A stretch of 64,000 nt of DNA from Thiogranum sp. (GTDB taxonomy: Bacteria; Pseudomonadota; Gammaproteobacteria; DSM-19610), in the NCBI GenBank assembly GCA_030148805.1, contig JASBSS010000035.1:186001-250000 (forward strand), written 5' to 3'. The notes under the pieces are model-generated. The model was not told where the DNA came from. It worked only from the letters and a program-made list of their open reading frames with translations, and did no database searches. A program made the position numbers and the translations under genes. Within the stretch, counting starts at the first letter, position 1. Every line of letters starts with the position of its first letter. Shown piece after piece: positions 31,341 to 40,167 of the stretch.

Positions 31341-33570
31341 GCTCGGTGCCGCGCTTTTTTGTCGTTTTGACCGTCAGAATCGGCCAGTTGCAATCGGGAC
31401 AGGGGCCGGCCACCGGTTCGTTCCACACGGCGTAGTCGCAATCGGGGTAAGTCGAGCAGGAATAGAATATTTTGCCGCGGCGTGATTTCCGCTGCAGCAT
31501 GCTGCCCTTGGCGCACTTGGGGCAGCTCACGCCGGTGTCGGCGGGCCGCTCCAGCGGCTCGATGTATTTGCAGTTGGGGTAGCTGGAGCAGCCGATGAAC
31601 TTGCCGTAGCGGCCGGAACGGATAATGAGCGCGGAGTCGCACTCCGGGCAGCTGCGGCCTTCGACCACTTCCGGTTCCGCCGACTCGGCGCTGTCATCCA
31701 GGTTGCGGGTGTAGTCACAGTCGGGAAAGCCGCTGCAACCGATGAAACGTCCGCGGCGGCCGAGGCGGATGTTCAGCGGCTTGCCGCATTTCGGACATTC
31801 CTCGTCGAGTGCCTCGGTGGTGACTTCGGCGCGCGAGACGCTCTCCTCTTTCTCCTTCACCAGATCCTTGAACGGGTACCAGAAGCTTTTCATCAACGGG
31901 ACCCATTCCTTCTCCCCGCGCGAGACTTCGTCCAGTTCGTCTTCAAGCCGCGCGGTGAAGTCGTAATCGACGTAGCGGGTGAAATGATTGGTCAGGAACT
32001 TGCTGACGATGCGTCCCACGTCGGTCGGTTCGAAGCGGCGCTTCTCCAGAATGACATATTCGCGTTGCTGCAGGGTGGAGATGATGGTGGCATAGGTCGA
32101 CGGCCGGCCGATGCCGTGCTCCTCCAGCGCCTTGACCAGGCTCGCCTCGCTATAACGCGGCGGGGGCTCGGTGAAGTGCTGTTCCGGGCGCAGCTTGAGC
32201 AGCTTGACCTTGTCGCCCTCCTCCATCGGCGGCAGGCGGTTTTCATCGCCGGCGGATTTCTTGGCGTCATCGACCCCTTCCTCGTACACGGCCATGAAGC
32301 CCGGCTCCACCACCGTCGAGCCGGTCGAGCGCAGGATATTCCCATTGCCGACGGCGAAATCCACGCCCACGGTGTGAATGGTGGCATGGATCATCTGGCA
32401 GGCCACGGTGCGCTTCCAGATCAGGTTGTAGAGTTTGTATTGATCCGAGGACAGGTGCGCCTTGACGCTCTCGGGCACATTGCGCGCCGAGGTCGGGCGC
32501 ACCGCCTCGTGGGCCTCCTGGGCGTTTTTCGCCTTGGTCTTGAAGGTATGCGGCTGTTTCGGCAGTTTGTCGGCGCCGTATCGCTCGCGGATCAATTCCC
32601 GCAGTTCGTCCACGGCCTCGTTGGCCAGGGTGACCGAGTCGGTGCGCATGTAGGTGATCAGACCGGTCGCGCCGTCGCCGATATCGATGCCCTCGTAGAG
32701 CTGCTGCGCCACGGTCATGGTGCGTTTGGCGCTGAACCCCAGTTTGCGCGAGGCTTCCTGCTGCAGGGTCGAGGTGGTGAAGGGCGCGGCGGGGTTGCGT
32801 TTGCGCTGCTTCTTCTCGATGCTGCTGACGGTGAGTTCGCCCTTGGCCGCCGCGGCGATCTCCTGCTCTGCAGCGGCCGCCTGCGCCTGCTTGTTGATGC
32901 TGAACTGCGACAGTTTCTTGCTGTGCAGGTGGGTCAGTCGCGCCGCGAAGCCTTGCTGGTCTTTCTCCAGATCCGCTTCGATGGTCCAGTATTCGCGCGG
33001 CTTGAACTGTTCGATTTCCTCCTCGCGCTCGACGATCATGCGCAGCGCGGGGCTCTGCACGCGCCCCGCCGAAAGACCGCGGCGGACTTTCTTCCACAGC
33101 AAGGGCGAGAGATTGAAGCCGACCAGATAGTCCAGCGCGCGGCGCGCCTGCTGGGCGTTGACCATGTCGGTGGACAGTTCGCGCGGGTGCTCGATGGCGT
33201 CGTTGATGGCGCGTTTGGTGATTTCGTGGAACACCACCCGGTAGACGCCTTTGTCCTTGAGCGCCTTGCGCTCGCGCAGCAGTTCGTAGAGGTGCCAGGA
33301 AATGGCCTCGCCCTCGCGATCGGGGTCGGTCGCGAGATACAGGTTGTCGGCTTTTTTCATCGCCTTGGCGATGGCGTCGACGTGACGGGAGTTGCGTTCG
33401 ATGACCTGGTATTTCATGGCGAAATCGGCTTCCGGATCGACCGCCCCCTCTTTCGGGATCAGATCGCGCACGTGCCCGTAGGAGGCGAGCACTTCAAAGC
33501 CCTTGCCCAGATATTTTTTGATGGTCTTCGCCTTGGCGGGCGATTCCACAATGACCAGATTCGTACTCAT
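31267..33570 (-). CDS. topA: DNA topoisomerase I (type IA)
   Basis: Relaxes negatively supercoiled DNA. The 767-residue protein has the Toprim domain (VIVESPAKAKTI, DPDREGEAISWH), the catalytic Tyr in GLITYMRTDS, and C-terminal Cys4 zinc ribbons: CPKCGKPL, CPECDSAL, CPKCAKGSM and CPDCNWPI each lead a repeat, so four in all. The C-terminus is shorter than in E. coli. Its end overlaps the assigned tsaC start. Upstream, a strong terminator separates it from smg. Confidence 0.98.
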   Translation of the reverse strand: MSTNLVIVESPAKAKTIKKYLGKGFEVLASYGHVRDLIPKEGAVDPEADFAMKYQVIERNSRHVDAIAKAMKKADNLYLATDPDREGEAISWHLYELLRERKALKDKGVYRVVFHEITKRAINDAIEHPRELSTDMVNAQQARRALDYLVGFNLSPLLWKKVRRGLSAGRVQSPALRMIVEREEEIEQFKPREYWTIEADLEKDQQGFAARLTHLHSKKLSQFSINKQAQAAAAEQEIAAAAKGELTVSSIEKKQRKRNPAAPFTTSTLQQEASRKLGFSAKRTMTVAQQLYEGIDIGDGATGLITYMRTDSVTLANEAVDELRELIRERYGADKLPKQPHTFKTKAKNAQEAHEAVRPTSARNVPESVKAHLSSDQYKLYNLIWKRTVACQMIHATIHTVGVDFAVGNGNILRSTGSTVVEPGFMAVYEEGVDDAKKSAGDENRLPPMEEGDKVKLLKLRPEQHFTEPPPRYSEASLVKALEEHGIGRPSTYATIISTLQQREYVILEKRRFEPTDVGRIVSKFLTNHFTRYVDYDFTARLEDELDEVSRGEKEWVPLMKSFWYPFKDLVKEKEESVSRAEVTTEALDEECPKCGKPLNIRLGRRGRFIGCSGFPDCDYTRNLDDSAESAEPEVVEGRSCPECDSALIIRSGRYGKFIGCSSYPNCKYIEPLERPADTGVSCPKCAKGSMLQRKSRRGKIFYSCSTYPDCDYAVWNEPVAGPCPDCNWPILTVKTTKKRGTERVCPQQDCKFAEPFEQEPADSEAQ

Positions 33571-33583
33571 GCGCTCTATAGCT

Positions 33584-33607
33584 AAAAAGCCGCACCAGGG
33601 TGCGGCT
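33584..33607 (-). terminator. Rho-independent terminator after smg
   Basis: Read on the minus strand: stem GCCGCACC / GGTGCGGC with a two-base loop, extended by A-T pairs, followed by five T. It lies between the smg stop and the topA start, so topA must have its own promoter within the same 63 bases or use readthrough. Confidence 0.9.
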
Positions 33608-33633
33608 CAAGTCAATTGATTCGTCTGCGGCTG

Positions 33634-34113
33634 CTAATGCAGGTGGCCGCCCGGCTGGCTGTCGAACACCAGGTCCTCCATCCAGGCATAGGCGGCTTCG
33701 GCGCCGGGCTGGTTGAACAATACCATCAAAACCACCCACTTCAGCTGGTCGATGTCGAAGTCGTCGGTATCCAGCGCCATGGCACGGTCGATGACCCGTT
33801 CGCGGGCTTCCGGGGTGAGAATGCCCATCTGTTCCAGGAACAGCAGAAAACCCCGGCTCTCGGTATCCAGGCGCTCGTTTTCCGCGGTCGAATAGATGCG
33901 CAACGCATGGTCGGTCTGCGGCGCCTGCACCTGATGCGGCTGAACGGCGAGATCCTCCAGCCATTCAAACGCTTGATTGATGTCGCTGGCGGGGAAGCCG
34001 GCTTCCATCAGTTCCGTGTGCAGGGATTCCCGGTCGGGGCTCAGCTCGGTTTCCTCGTCCATGTAGTAGTGCTCGAACAAATACATCAGCACGTCAAACA
34101 TATTTTCTTTCAT
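33634..34113 (-). CDS. smg: Smg protein (DUF494)
   Basis: A 159-residue acidic, helical protein starting MKENMFDVLMYLFEHYY, the hallmark of the Smg/DUF494 family found between dprA and topA in many gammaproteobacteria. No catalytic motif is visible and the function is unknown; genetic context links the family loosely to dprA and def-fmt. It starts nine bases from the dprA stop, so it is co-transcribed with dprA. Confidence 0.95.
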   Translation of the reverse strand: MKENMFDVLMYLFEHYYMDEETELSPDRESLHTELMEAGFPASDINQAFEWLEDLAVQPHQVQAPQTDHALRIYSTAENERLDTESRGFLLFLEQMGILTPEARERVIDRAMALDTDDFDIDQLKWVVLMVLFNQPGAEAAYAWMEDLVFDSQPGGHLH

Positions 34114-34122
34114 ATCAAGCTT

Positions 34123-35253
34123 CTACCTCGCGCGTGTATAGCGCCCGCCAGCCCCGGAGTGCACCTTGCCGTCAAGCTCCAGCAGGAGCAGCATGGAGGA
34201 AACCACTTCCGGCGTCAATCCGCTGCGTGCCACCAACTGGTCAACGGTCACCGGGGCAAAGCCCATGATCTCCAGCAGTTCGCCGTAGTCCGCGCCCAGT
34301 GTCAGCGGGTCCTGCGTCGGGGTGTCCGCTGCGGCTTGCGGCGGGTCGGCGTGGAGGTCGAGCAGGGGCGCGAGTTCCTCCAGGATGTGCGCGCCGCTTT
34401 CCACCAGCTTGGCGCCTTCGCGAATCAGCGCATGACAACCGCGCGCCAGCGGGTTGTGGACCGAGCCAGGGATGGCGAACACCTCGCGCCCCTGTTCCAG
34501 GGCCTGGCGCGCGGTGATCAGGGAGCCGGAGCGTAGCGCCGCTTCGACCACCAGGGTGCCGACGCTCAGACCGCTGATGATGCGGTTGCGGCGTGGGAAA
34601 TTGGCCGCCAGTGGCGCCGTGCCCGGGGGGAACTCCGAAACCAGGGCGCCATTGGCGCCGATCTGGTGGGCCAGCTCGTGGTGATGGGCCGGGTAGACGC
34701 GATCCAGGCCCGTGCCGGTGACGGCCACGGTTCCGGCGGCGGTGGCGAGCGCGCCCCGGTGGGCGGCGGCGTCGATGCCCGCGGCCAGGCCACTGCAGAT
34801 GGTCAAGCCGCAGCCACCCAGATAGGCGGCGAAGTCCTTGGCCAACGCGACTCCGTCGTGGCTGGGATTGCGACTGCCGACCACCGCCAGCATCGGTTGG
34901 CGCAGGTAGTCAGGGTCGCCGTGGACGAACAACAGCGGCGGCGGCGCCGGGATTTCCGCCAGCAGCGGCGGATAGGCCTTGTCGGTGATGCGCAGCAGAT
35001 GATTGCAAGGCTGGCGCAACCAGGCCAGATCCGTCTCCACGCCGTGCCAGTCGGGCCGTTGCAGCGCGTCGACGGTGGCGCGCGCGAGACCCAGGGAGAG
35101 CAGCTGTTCGGCGTCCGCCGCGAGAATCGCCGCGACATCGGGAAACTGGCGCAGCAGGGCGTTCAGCGCGCGTCCGCGCAGCCCGGGGGTCCGATAAAGC
35201 GCGAGCCAGTTGGCGTTGTCGTCATCCGCCGCCTGGGGGGTGGGCGTGCTCAT
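34123..35253 (-). CDS. dprA: DNA-processing protein DprA (Smf)
   Basis: Loads RecA on incoming single-stranded DNA during transformation. ATG 35253 (MSTPTPQAADDD) is preceded by GGAGG at ideal spacing, giving 376 residues; a longer reading would begin inside the upstream terminator. The extended Rossmann core carries VVGSRNPSHDG, SGLAAGIDAAAHRGAL and FPRRNRIISGLS; the C-terminal 60 residues form the winged-helix DprA domain (LTPEVVSSMLLLLELDGKV). An N-terminal SAM-like helix-hairpin region precedes the core. Confidence 0.97.
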   Translation of the reverse strand: MSTPTPQAADDDNANWLALYRTPGLRGRALNALLRQFPDVAAILAADAEQLLSLGLARATVDALQRPDWHGVETDLAWLRQPCNHLLRITDKAYPPLLAEIPAPPPLLFVHGDPDYLRQPMLAVVGSRNPSHDGVALAKDFAAYLGGCGLTICSGLAAGIDAAAHRGALATAAGTVAVTGTGLDRVYPAHHHELAHQIGANGALVSEFPPGTAPLAANFPRRNRIISGLSVGTLVVEAALRSGSLITARQALEQGREVFAIPGSVHNPLARGCHALIREGAKLVESGAHILEELAPLLDLHADPPQAAADTPTQDPLTLGADYGELLEIMGFAPVTVDQLVARSGLTPEVVSSMLLLLELDGKVHSGAGGRYTRAR

Positions 35254-35271
35254 CCGTGAGCCTCCAGAAAC

Positions 35272-35324
35272 AAAAAAGCCGGTGCTTCGTGGCATGGGGT
35301 TCTACCATGCCTGAAGCGACCGGC
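35272..35324 (-). terminator. Rho-independent terminator after the LysM gene
   Basis: Read on the minus strand, a long hairpin with arms GCCGGT...CAGGCATGG and CCATGCC...CACCGGC (a few mismatches) is followed by six T. It separates the LysM-protein gene from dprA; the dprA ribosome-binding site begins just after the T-run. Confidence 0.85.
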
Positions 35325-35346
35325 GTTTGCCAGTTTCGCGCGCGTC

Positions 35347-36381
35347 TCAGGGGGTGCGGATATGGTCCCCCACGTGCAGCGCGCTGGTGGCTTTCAACAC
35401 CAGGCCGAAACTGACTTTCTCGAAGCTGCGGAAAACCATCAGCAAGCCGGCTTCCTCGTCAGGCAGGCGCACCATTTCCTGATGCGCATCCCTGGCGCGT
35501 ACCTGGTCGACGATCAGATCGCCGCGTTGGTCGATGGCGAAGACCATGCCGACGTCCACGCCTTCGCGGGCGCCGCGGTTGAGCGCCACGATCTGAAACT
35601 GGCCGATCTGGCTGACGCCATCGACCACCGAGATGATGGTGCCGTTGATGGGGGTCTCGGCCGAGTGCGGGGTGAAGTAGGCGTAGACGTCTTCCTGCGA
35701 CACGGGCAGGACGCGGTCGCCGATATTGATTTCGCGCGTGGTGCTGGTGACCTTCAGGGTGGACGGGTCGCCGAATTTCTGCGCGTTGGCGTCGCCGAGG
35801 AACAGCGCCTCGTAGCCGAGGATTTCCCCACTGTCGGGGTCCTTGTAGGGGCCGCCGGGGCGGAAGATGTTGTAGCGGTTGCCCTGCTCGGCGCTGATAC
35901 CGCGGACGTACACCCGGTCGCCGGCGCCCACGATCAGGTGTTCGTCGGCGCTCGACACCACGTAGGCGGCGTCCTTGAGGGTGGCATCGTCCACCACCAA
36001 CGGGCGCGTCAGGAACTGCTGGATCGCGTCGATGGGAATGGTGGGGATGGCTTTGTCCAGCCGTTCCACGCGGGCCTTGGGTGACAGCTTGAAGGTCCCT
36101 TTGCCGCGCTGCAGGCGCAGCTGCGGTTTGCCGTCGACGTAAACCAGGCTGATGATGTCGCCGGGATAGATCAGGTGCGGATTTTCGATTTGCGGATTGA
36201 CGTACCAGACTTCCGGCCACAACCAGGGGCTGTTGAGAAAACGCGACGAAATATCCCACAGCGTGTCGCCCTTGACGACGACGTAGCGGTCCGGGTGCCC
36301 ATCCTTGAGCGCCACCTGGTCGGCGAAGGCGGCGGTGGCCTGCAGCGCCAGAGCCAGAGCCAGCGATTTGAATATCGACAT
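35347..36381 (-). CDS. Secreted LysM-domain protein
   Basis: A 344-residue protein with a signal peptide (MSIFKSLALALALQATAAFA), then an N-terminal LysM domain of about 50 residues (YVVVKGDTLWDISSRFLNSPWLWPEVWYVNPQI cut here to its core VVVKGDTLWDIS) that binds glycan strands. The rest is beta-rich, of unknown function, conserved with this LysM head upstream of dprA in gammaproteobacteria. It is the first gene of the minus-strand group and is divergent from def. Confidence 0.92.
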   Translation of the reverse strand: MSIFKSLALALALQATAAFADQVALKDGHPDRYVVVKGDTLWDISSRFLNSPWLWPEVWYVNPQIENPHLIYPGDIISLVYVDGKPQLRLQRGKGTFKLSPKARVERLDKAIPTIPIDAIQQFLTRPLVVDDATLKDAAYVVSSADEHLIVGAGDRVYVRGISAEQGNRYNIFRPGGPYKDPDSGEILGYEALFLGDANAQKFGDPSTLKVTSTTREINIGDRVLPVSQEDVYAYFTPHSAETPINGTIISVVDGVSQIGQFQIVALNRGAREGVDVGMVFAIDQRGDLIVDQVRARDAHQEMVRLPDEEAGLLMVFRSFEKVSFGLVLKATSALHVGDHIRTP

Positions 36382-36582
36382 AAGGCGATTCCCTTTTATA
36401 AAGTACCGATTTTACTGTTCCCGGCCCCGGTAAAAGCCCCAAGGCGTCCTAATTTGATGATATATAACGGCAGTTGAGGCATGGAGTGTAGCGGAAATTG
36501 GCCCCGGGCCAAATTTTGCGCGGCGGCTAAACGCGACTACGATCATTATGTTAGAGTATATGCATGGGGCGAAAGCTTGATT

Positions 36583-36598
36583 TGTGACCAGGATCACA
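36583..36598. promoter_or_regulatory. CRP/Vfr-like palindrome overlapping the def start
   Basis: TGTGACCAGGATCACA matches the CRP half-site consensus TGTGA-N6-TCACA exactly in both arms. Its last base is the A of the def ATG and its centre contains the AGGA that serves as ribosome-binding site. If bound, the protein would block transcription or translation of def rather than activate it. The chromosome encodes a class I adenylate cyclase (cyaA, 398-3310), so cAMP is available; whether a CRP homologue exists is not visible here. A chance match remains possible. Confidence 0.4.
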
Positions 36599-37143
36599 TG
36601 GCGATTCTCGATATTTTGCATTTTCCGGACCCGCGCCTGCGGCAACGCGCCGTCGAAATCGAGCGCGTCGATGACGACCTGCGCGCGCTGATCGACGACA
36701 TGTTCGCAACCATGTATCAGGCCCCGGGGATCGGCCTGGCGGCCACCCAGGTGAACGTCCATCGGCGGCTGTTGGTCATCGATATCTCGCAGGAGCAGAA
36801 TCAGCCGCAGGTGTTCATCAATCCCGAAATCCTGGAACGACAGGGGGTGGAGGAGATGGACGAGGGCTGCCTCTCGGTGCCCGGTTTCTACGAGCGCGTG
36901 CAGCGCGCCGAGCAGATCCGGGTACGCGCGCTGAATCGCGACGGCGAGACCTTCGAGCTCGAAGCCGACGGGTTGCTCGCCGTTTGTATCCAACACGAAA
37001 TCGATCACCTCGACGGCAAGTTGTTTGTCGATTATCTGTCCCAGTTGAAACGGCAGCGGATCCGCAAGAAGCTCGAAAAGCAGCGCCGTCTGGGGCTCGA
37101 CGAGGCCGCCGAGCGCGACCGACACGCCGAGCCGGTGATCTGA
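36598..37143 (+). CDS. def: Peptide deformylase
   Basis: Removes the formyl group from nascent N-terminal Met; metal-dependent. ATG 36598 ([15 protein letters not shown]) gives 181 residues with AGGA seven bases before it. The three family motifs are [17 protein letters not shown] (Cys ligand) and HEIDHLDG (two His ligands and the catalytic Glu). It heads the plus-strand def-fmt-rsmB group; fmt, encoding the opposite reaction, follows after 131 bases. Confidence 0.97.
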   Translation: MAILDILHFPDPRLRQRAVEIERVDDDLRALIDDMFATMYQAPGIGLAATQVNVHRRLLVIDISQEQNQPQVFINPEILERQGVEEMDEGCLSVPGFYERVQRAEQIRVRALNRDGETFELEADGLLAVCIQHEIDHLDGKLFVDYLSQLKRQRIRKKLEKQRRLGLDEAAERDRHAEPVI

Positions 37144-37274
37144 TCCTCCCGCCGCGCGCCCGCCCATGCTTCTCTTTACAGCGATGACCACGGAGTAACC
37201 GTCGGTGGCGAGGCCCAGAGTTCCCGTGTTGTGTTCCGCTGGCGGCTATCGGTAAGGTCAGCCCGGGAACGACT

Positions 37275-38201
37275 ATGCGTATCGTCTTTGCCGGCACGCC
37301 GGAGTTTTCCGTCCCGGTGCTGCAAGCCCTGCTGCGCAGCTCCCACGAAGTGGTCGCGGTCTACACCCAGCCGGACCGGCCGGCCGGGCGCGGGCGCAAG
37401 CTGGTGCTCGGACCGGTCAAGCGCCTGGCGCAGCGACAGGGTGTGGCGGTGATGCAGCCGGCGGGGCTGAAAAGCGCCGCCGCCCAGGCCGAGCTCGCCG
37501 CCTTGCGTCCCGATCTGATGGTGGTGGTGGCCTACGGGTTGTTGTTGCCCCAGGCGGTGCTGGACCTCCCGGCGTTGGGCTGCGTCAACCTGCACGCGTC
37601 CCTGTTGCCGCGCTGGCGCGGCGCGGCGCCGATTCAGCGTGCGCTGCTGGCCGGTGACGACCAAACCGGGGTCTGTCTCATGCAGATGCAGGCCGGACTC
37701 GATACCGGGCCGGTGCTGGCGGTGGCGCGCACCCCGATTTCCCCGGCTGACACCGGCGGTTCGCTGCACGATCGCCTCAGCGCGCTGGCCGCCGAGCTGT
37801 TGGCGCGCGAGCTGGACGCGCTCGCCGCGGGCGCGCTGCCAGCGACGCCACAGGACGACTCCCAGGCGACCTATGCGCACAAGCTGGACAAGCGCGAAGC
37901 GGCGATCGACTGGCGGGACGACGCCGTGCAGATCGAACGCCAGGTGCGCGCGTTCAATCCCTGGCCGGTGGCCCATACCCGATACCAGGGACAGGCGCTG
38001 CGCATTTGGGCGGCCGGCGTTTCCGACCTGGAGGCCACGGCGACGCCCGGTGCCGTGGCGGCGGCGTCCAGGGAGGGAATCGACGTGGTCTGCGGGCGCG
38101 GCTGTCTGCGCCTGCGGGAGTTGCAGCTGCCGGGCGGAAAGCGTCTCGAGGCGGCGGCGTTTTTGAATGCGCGCCGCGTTGTCGGCGACGTGTTGGGCTG
38201 A
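37275..38201 (+). CDS. fmt: Methionyl-tRNA formyltransferase
   Basis: Formylates initiator Met-tRNA with 10-formyl-tetrahydrofolate. The 308-residue protein has [16 protein letters not shown], the active-site block [17 protein letters not shown], and [17 protein letters not shown]; the C-terminal OB-like domain is present. Its stop is two bases before the rsmB GTG start. Confidence 0.97.
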   Translation: MRIVFAGTPEFSVPVLQALLRSSHEVVAVYTQPDRPAGRGRKLVLGPVKRLAQRQGVAVMQPAGLKSAAAQAELAALRPDLMVVVAYGLLLPQAVLDLPALGCVNLHASLLPRWRGAAPIQRALLAGDDQTGVCLMQMQAGLDTGPVLAVARTPISPADTGGSLHDRLSALAAELLARELDALAAGALPATPQDDSQATYAHKLDKREAAIDWRDDAVQIERQVRAFNPWPVAHTRYQGQALRIWAAGVSDLEATATPGAVAAASREGIDVVCGRGCLRLRELQLPGGKRLEAAAFLNARRVVGDVLG

Positions 38202-38203
38202 GC

Positions 38204-39553
38204 GTGGGCGCGCGCGCCAAGGCCAAGGGCCGGGCGCTGACCGCGGAGGCGGGCCGGAACCCGCGCCTGTGGGCCGCCCGCCAGGTGCTCGCCGTGGTTC
38301 AGGGAGGCGAATCGCTCAGCCGCATGGCGGCGAGCCGGGGCCGAGCTTTCGACGATCCAAGGCAGGCCGCGCTGGCGCAGAACCTCGCCTATGGCACCTT
38401 GCGCTGGTACCAGCGGCTCGAGTGGGTGCTCCAGCAGCTGCTGGAAAAACCGCTCAAGGCGAAAGACGCCGATGTCCAGGCGCTGCTGCTGGTCGGCCTC
38501 TATCAGCTGTTGCAGCTCGAAACGCCCGCCCACGCGGCGGTCAGCGAAACGGTGGAGGCCGTCGGCCTACTCGGTAAAAGCTGGGCGCGCGCGCTGGTCA
38601 ACGCGGTGTTGCGCAATGCCGTACGCCAGCGAAGCCCCTTGTTGGCGCGGGCCGAGAACGATGCCGTGGCGCGCTGGTCGCATCCGCAATGGTGGCTGGA
38701 ACGCGTCCGCCGCGACTGGCCCGAGGACTGGCAGCGGCTGCTGGAGGCCGACAATGCGCACCCGCCGCTGACCTTGCGCGTCAATCTGCTGCAGGGGAGT
38801 CGCGCGGCCTATCTTGAGCGTCTGGCCGCGCAGGGGTTGTCCGCGCGGCCGCTGGATTCAAGCCCGACCGCTTTGGAAATGGACACCCCGGTCGGGGTCG
38901 ACAAACTGCCGGGTTTCGCCGCCGGGGCCGTTTCGGTGCAGGACGGGGCGGCGCAACTGGCGGCCCCGCTGCTGCGATTGCAGGACGGTCAGCGGGTGTT
39001 GGACGCCTGTGCGGCCCCGGGAGGCAAAACCGGCCATCTGCTGGAATCCGGCCTGGCGTTGAGCGAACTGGTGGCCATTGACAACGACTCCCGGCGGCTG
39101 GAGAAAATCGGCGAAAACCTGCGCCGGTTGCAGCTCTCGGCCCAGTGTGTGTGCGCCGACGCCGCGGCCCCCGACACCTGGTGGGACGGCGTCCCCTTCG
39201 AGCGCATTCTGCTCGACGCGCCGTGCTCGGCCAGTGGCGTGGTGCGGCGTCATCCGGACATCAAGCTCCTGCGGCGGCCACAGGACCTCGCCGCCCTGGC
39301 GCGCGAGCAGCTGCGGCTGTTACAGGCCTTATGGCCGTTGCTCGCCTCTGGCGGTATCCTGCTGTACGTGACATGCTCTGTTTTCAAGCAGGAAAACAGC
39401 GAGGTAGTCCAGGCCTTTGTTGAGCGCCACCCGGAGGCGCGCGCCGAGCCTTTGGCGCTGTCGTGGGGGCGGCCAGTGGCGGGCGGACGCCAGCTGTTGC
39501 CTGGAGAGCAGGGTATGGACGGTTTCTTTTTCGCGCGACTGGTAAAAAACTGA
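38204..39553 (+). CDS. rsmB: 16S rRNA (cytosine-967-C5)-methyltransferase RsmB
   Basis: A 449-residue SAM-dependent enzyme. The GTG at 38204 is taken as start because it lies two bases after the fmt stop; no better codon occurs downstream before the conserved helix LWAARQVLAVVQGGESL. Residues 15-150 form the NusB-like RNA-binding domain. The methylase has LDACAAPGGKTGHLLE (SAM loop), LDAPCSASGVVRRHPDIK and VTCSVFKQENSEV with the catalytic Cys. Length and order def-fmt-rsmB are typical. Confidence 0.96.
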   Translation: MGARAKAKGRALTAEAGRNPRLWAARQVLAVVQGGESLSRMAASRGRAFDDPRQAALAQNLAYGTLRWYQRLEWVLQQLLEKPLKAKDADVQALLLVGLYQLLQLETPAHAAVSETVEAVGLLGKSWARALVNAVLRNAVRQRSPLLARAENDAVARWSHPQWWLERVRRDWPEDWQRLLEADNAHPPLTLRVNLLQGSRAAYLERLAAQGLSARPLDSSPTALEMDTPVGVDKLPGFAAGAVSVQDGAAQLAAPLLRLQDGQRVLDACAAPGGKTGHLLESGLALSELVAIDNDSRRLEKIGENLRRLQLSAQCVCADAAAPDTWWDGVPFERILLDAPCSASGVVRRHPDIKLLRRPQDLAALAREQLRLLQALWPLLASGGILLYVTCSVFKQENSEVVQAFVERHPEARAEPLALSWGRPVAGGRQLLPGEQGMDGFFFARLVKN

Positions 39554-39564
39554 TACTAAGACCG

Positions 39565-40167
39565 GTGACCGAGCACTCGACAATCCCGAGCAACTGGTGG
39601 CGACGCGGCTGGCCCGGCGTGGCGGCGTTGCTGGTCGTGTTGCTTGCCGGCCTGCTGGGCCCGCACAGCGCCTTGGCGCGGGAAACCCGCATCATCGATG
39701 CCCGCACCTTGCTGGTCGACGGGGTGTATCGACTCGGCGCGCGGGTGGACTTCGATTTCAACGACACCCTCAACGACGCCTTGCACAACGGCGTGCCGCT
39801 GTTGATAGAGTTGCGTATCGAGGTGCTGCGCGATCGCGGCTGGCTGTGGCCGGAACTGATCGCCGAGTTGCGCCAGCGGTTCAAACTCGAATACCACGCG
39901 CTCAGCCGTCGCTATCTGGTGCACAACTACAGTACCGGCGGCCAGCACAGTTTCGCCACCCTGAACGAAGCGCTGAACAATATCGGCAATGTCTACGACC
40001 TGCCGTTGATCGACGCGCAACTGCTCAACCCCAGGCAGATCTATCACGTGCGCATGCGGGCCGATATCGATGTCGAGGCGCTGCCGACACCGGTGCGCGT
40101 GTGGGCCTATCTGGGCTCCGAGTGGAGCCTGAAGAGCAAGTGGTACGAATGGCAGCTGCTGCCGTAA
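39565..40167 (+). CDS. DUF4390 secreted protein
   Basis: A 200-residue protein from GTG 39565 (MTEHSTIPSNWWRRGW) with a signal sequence or membrane anchor (VAALLVVLLAGLLGPHSALA). The rest matches the DUF4390 pattern that regularly sits between rsmB and ntrY: DGVYRLGARVDFDFND, LRIEVLRDRGWLWPE and VRVWAYLGSEWSLKSKWYEW. Function unknown. The stop lies inside the assigned ntrY start region, implying coupling. Confidence 0.9.
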   Translation: MTEHSTIPSNWWRRGWPGVAALLVVLLAGLLGPHSALARETRIIDARTLLVDGVYRLGARVDFDFNDTLNDALHNGVPLLIELRIEVLRDRGWLWPELIAELRQRFKLEYHALSRRYLVHNYSTGGQHSFATLNEALNNIGNVYDLPLIDAQLLNPRQIYHVRMRADIDVEALPTPVRVWAYLGSEWSLKSKWYEWQLLP

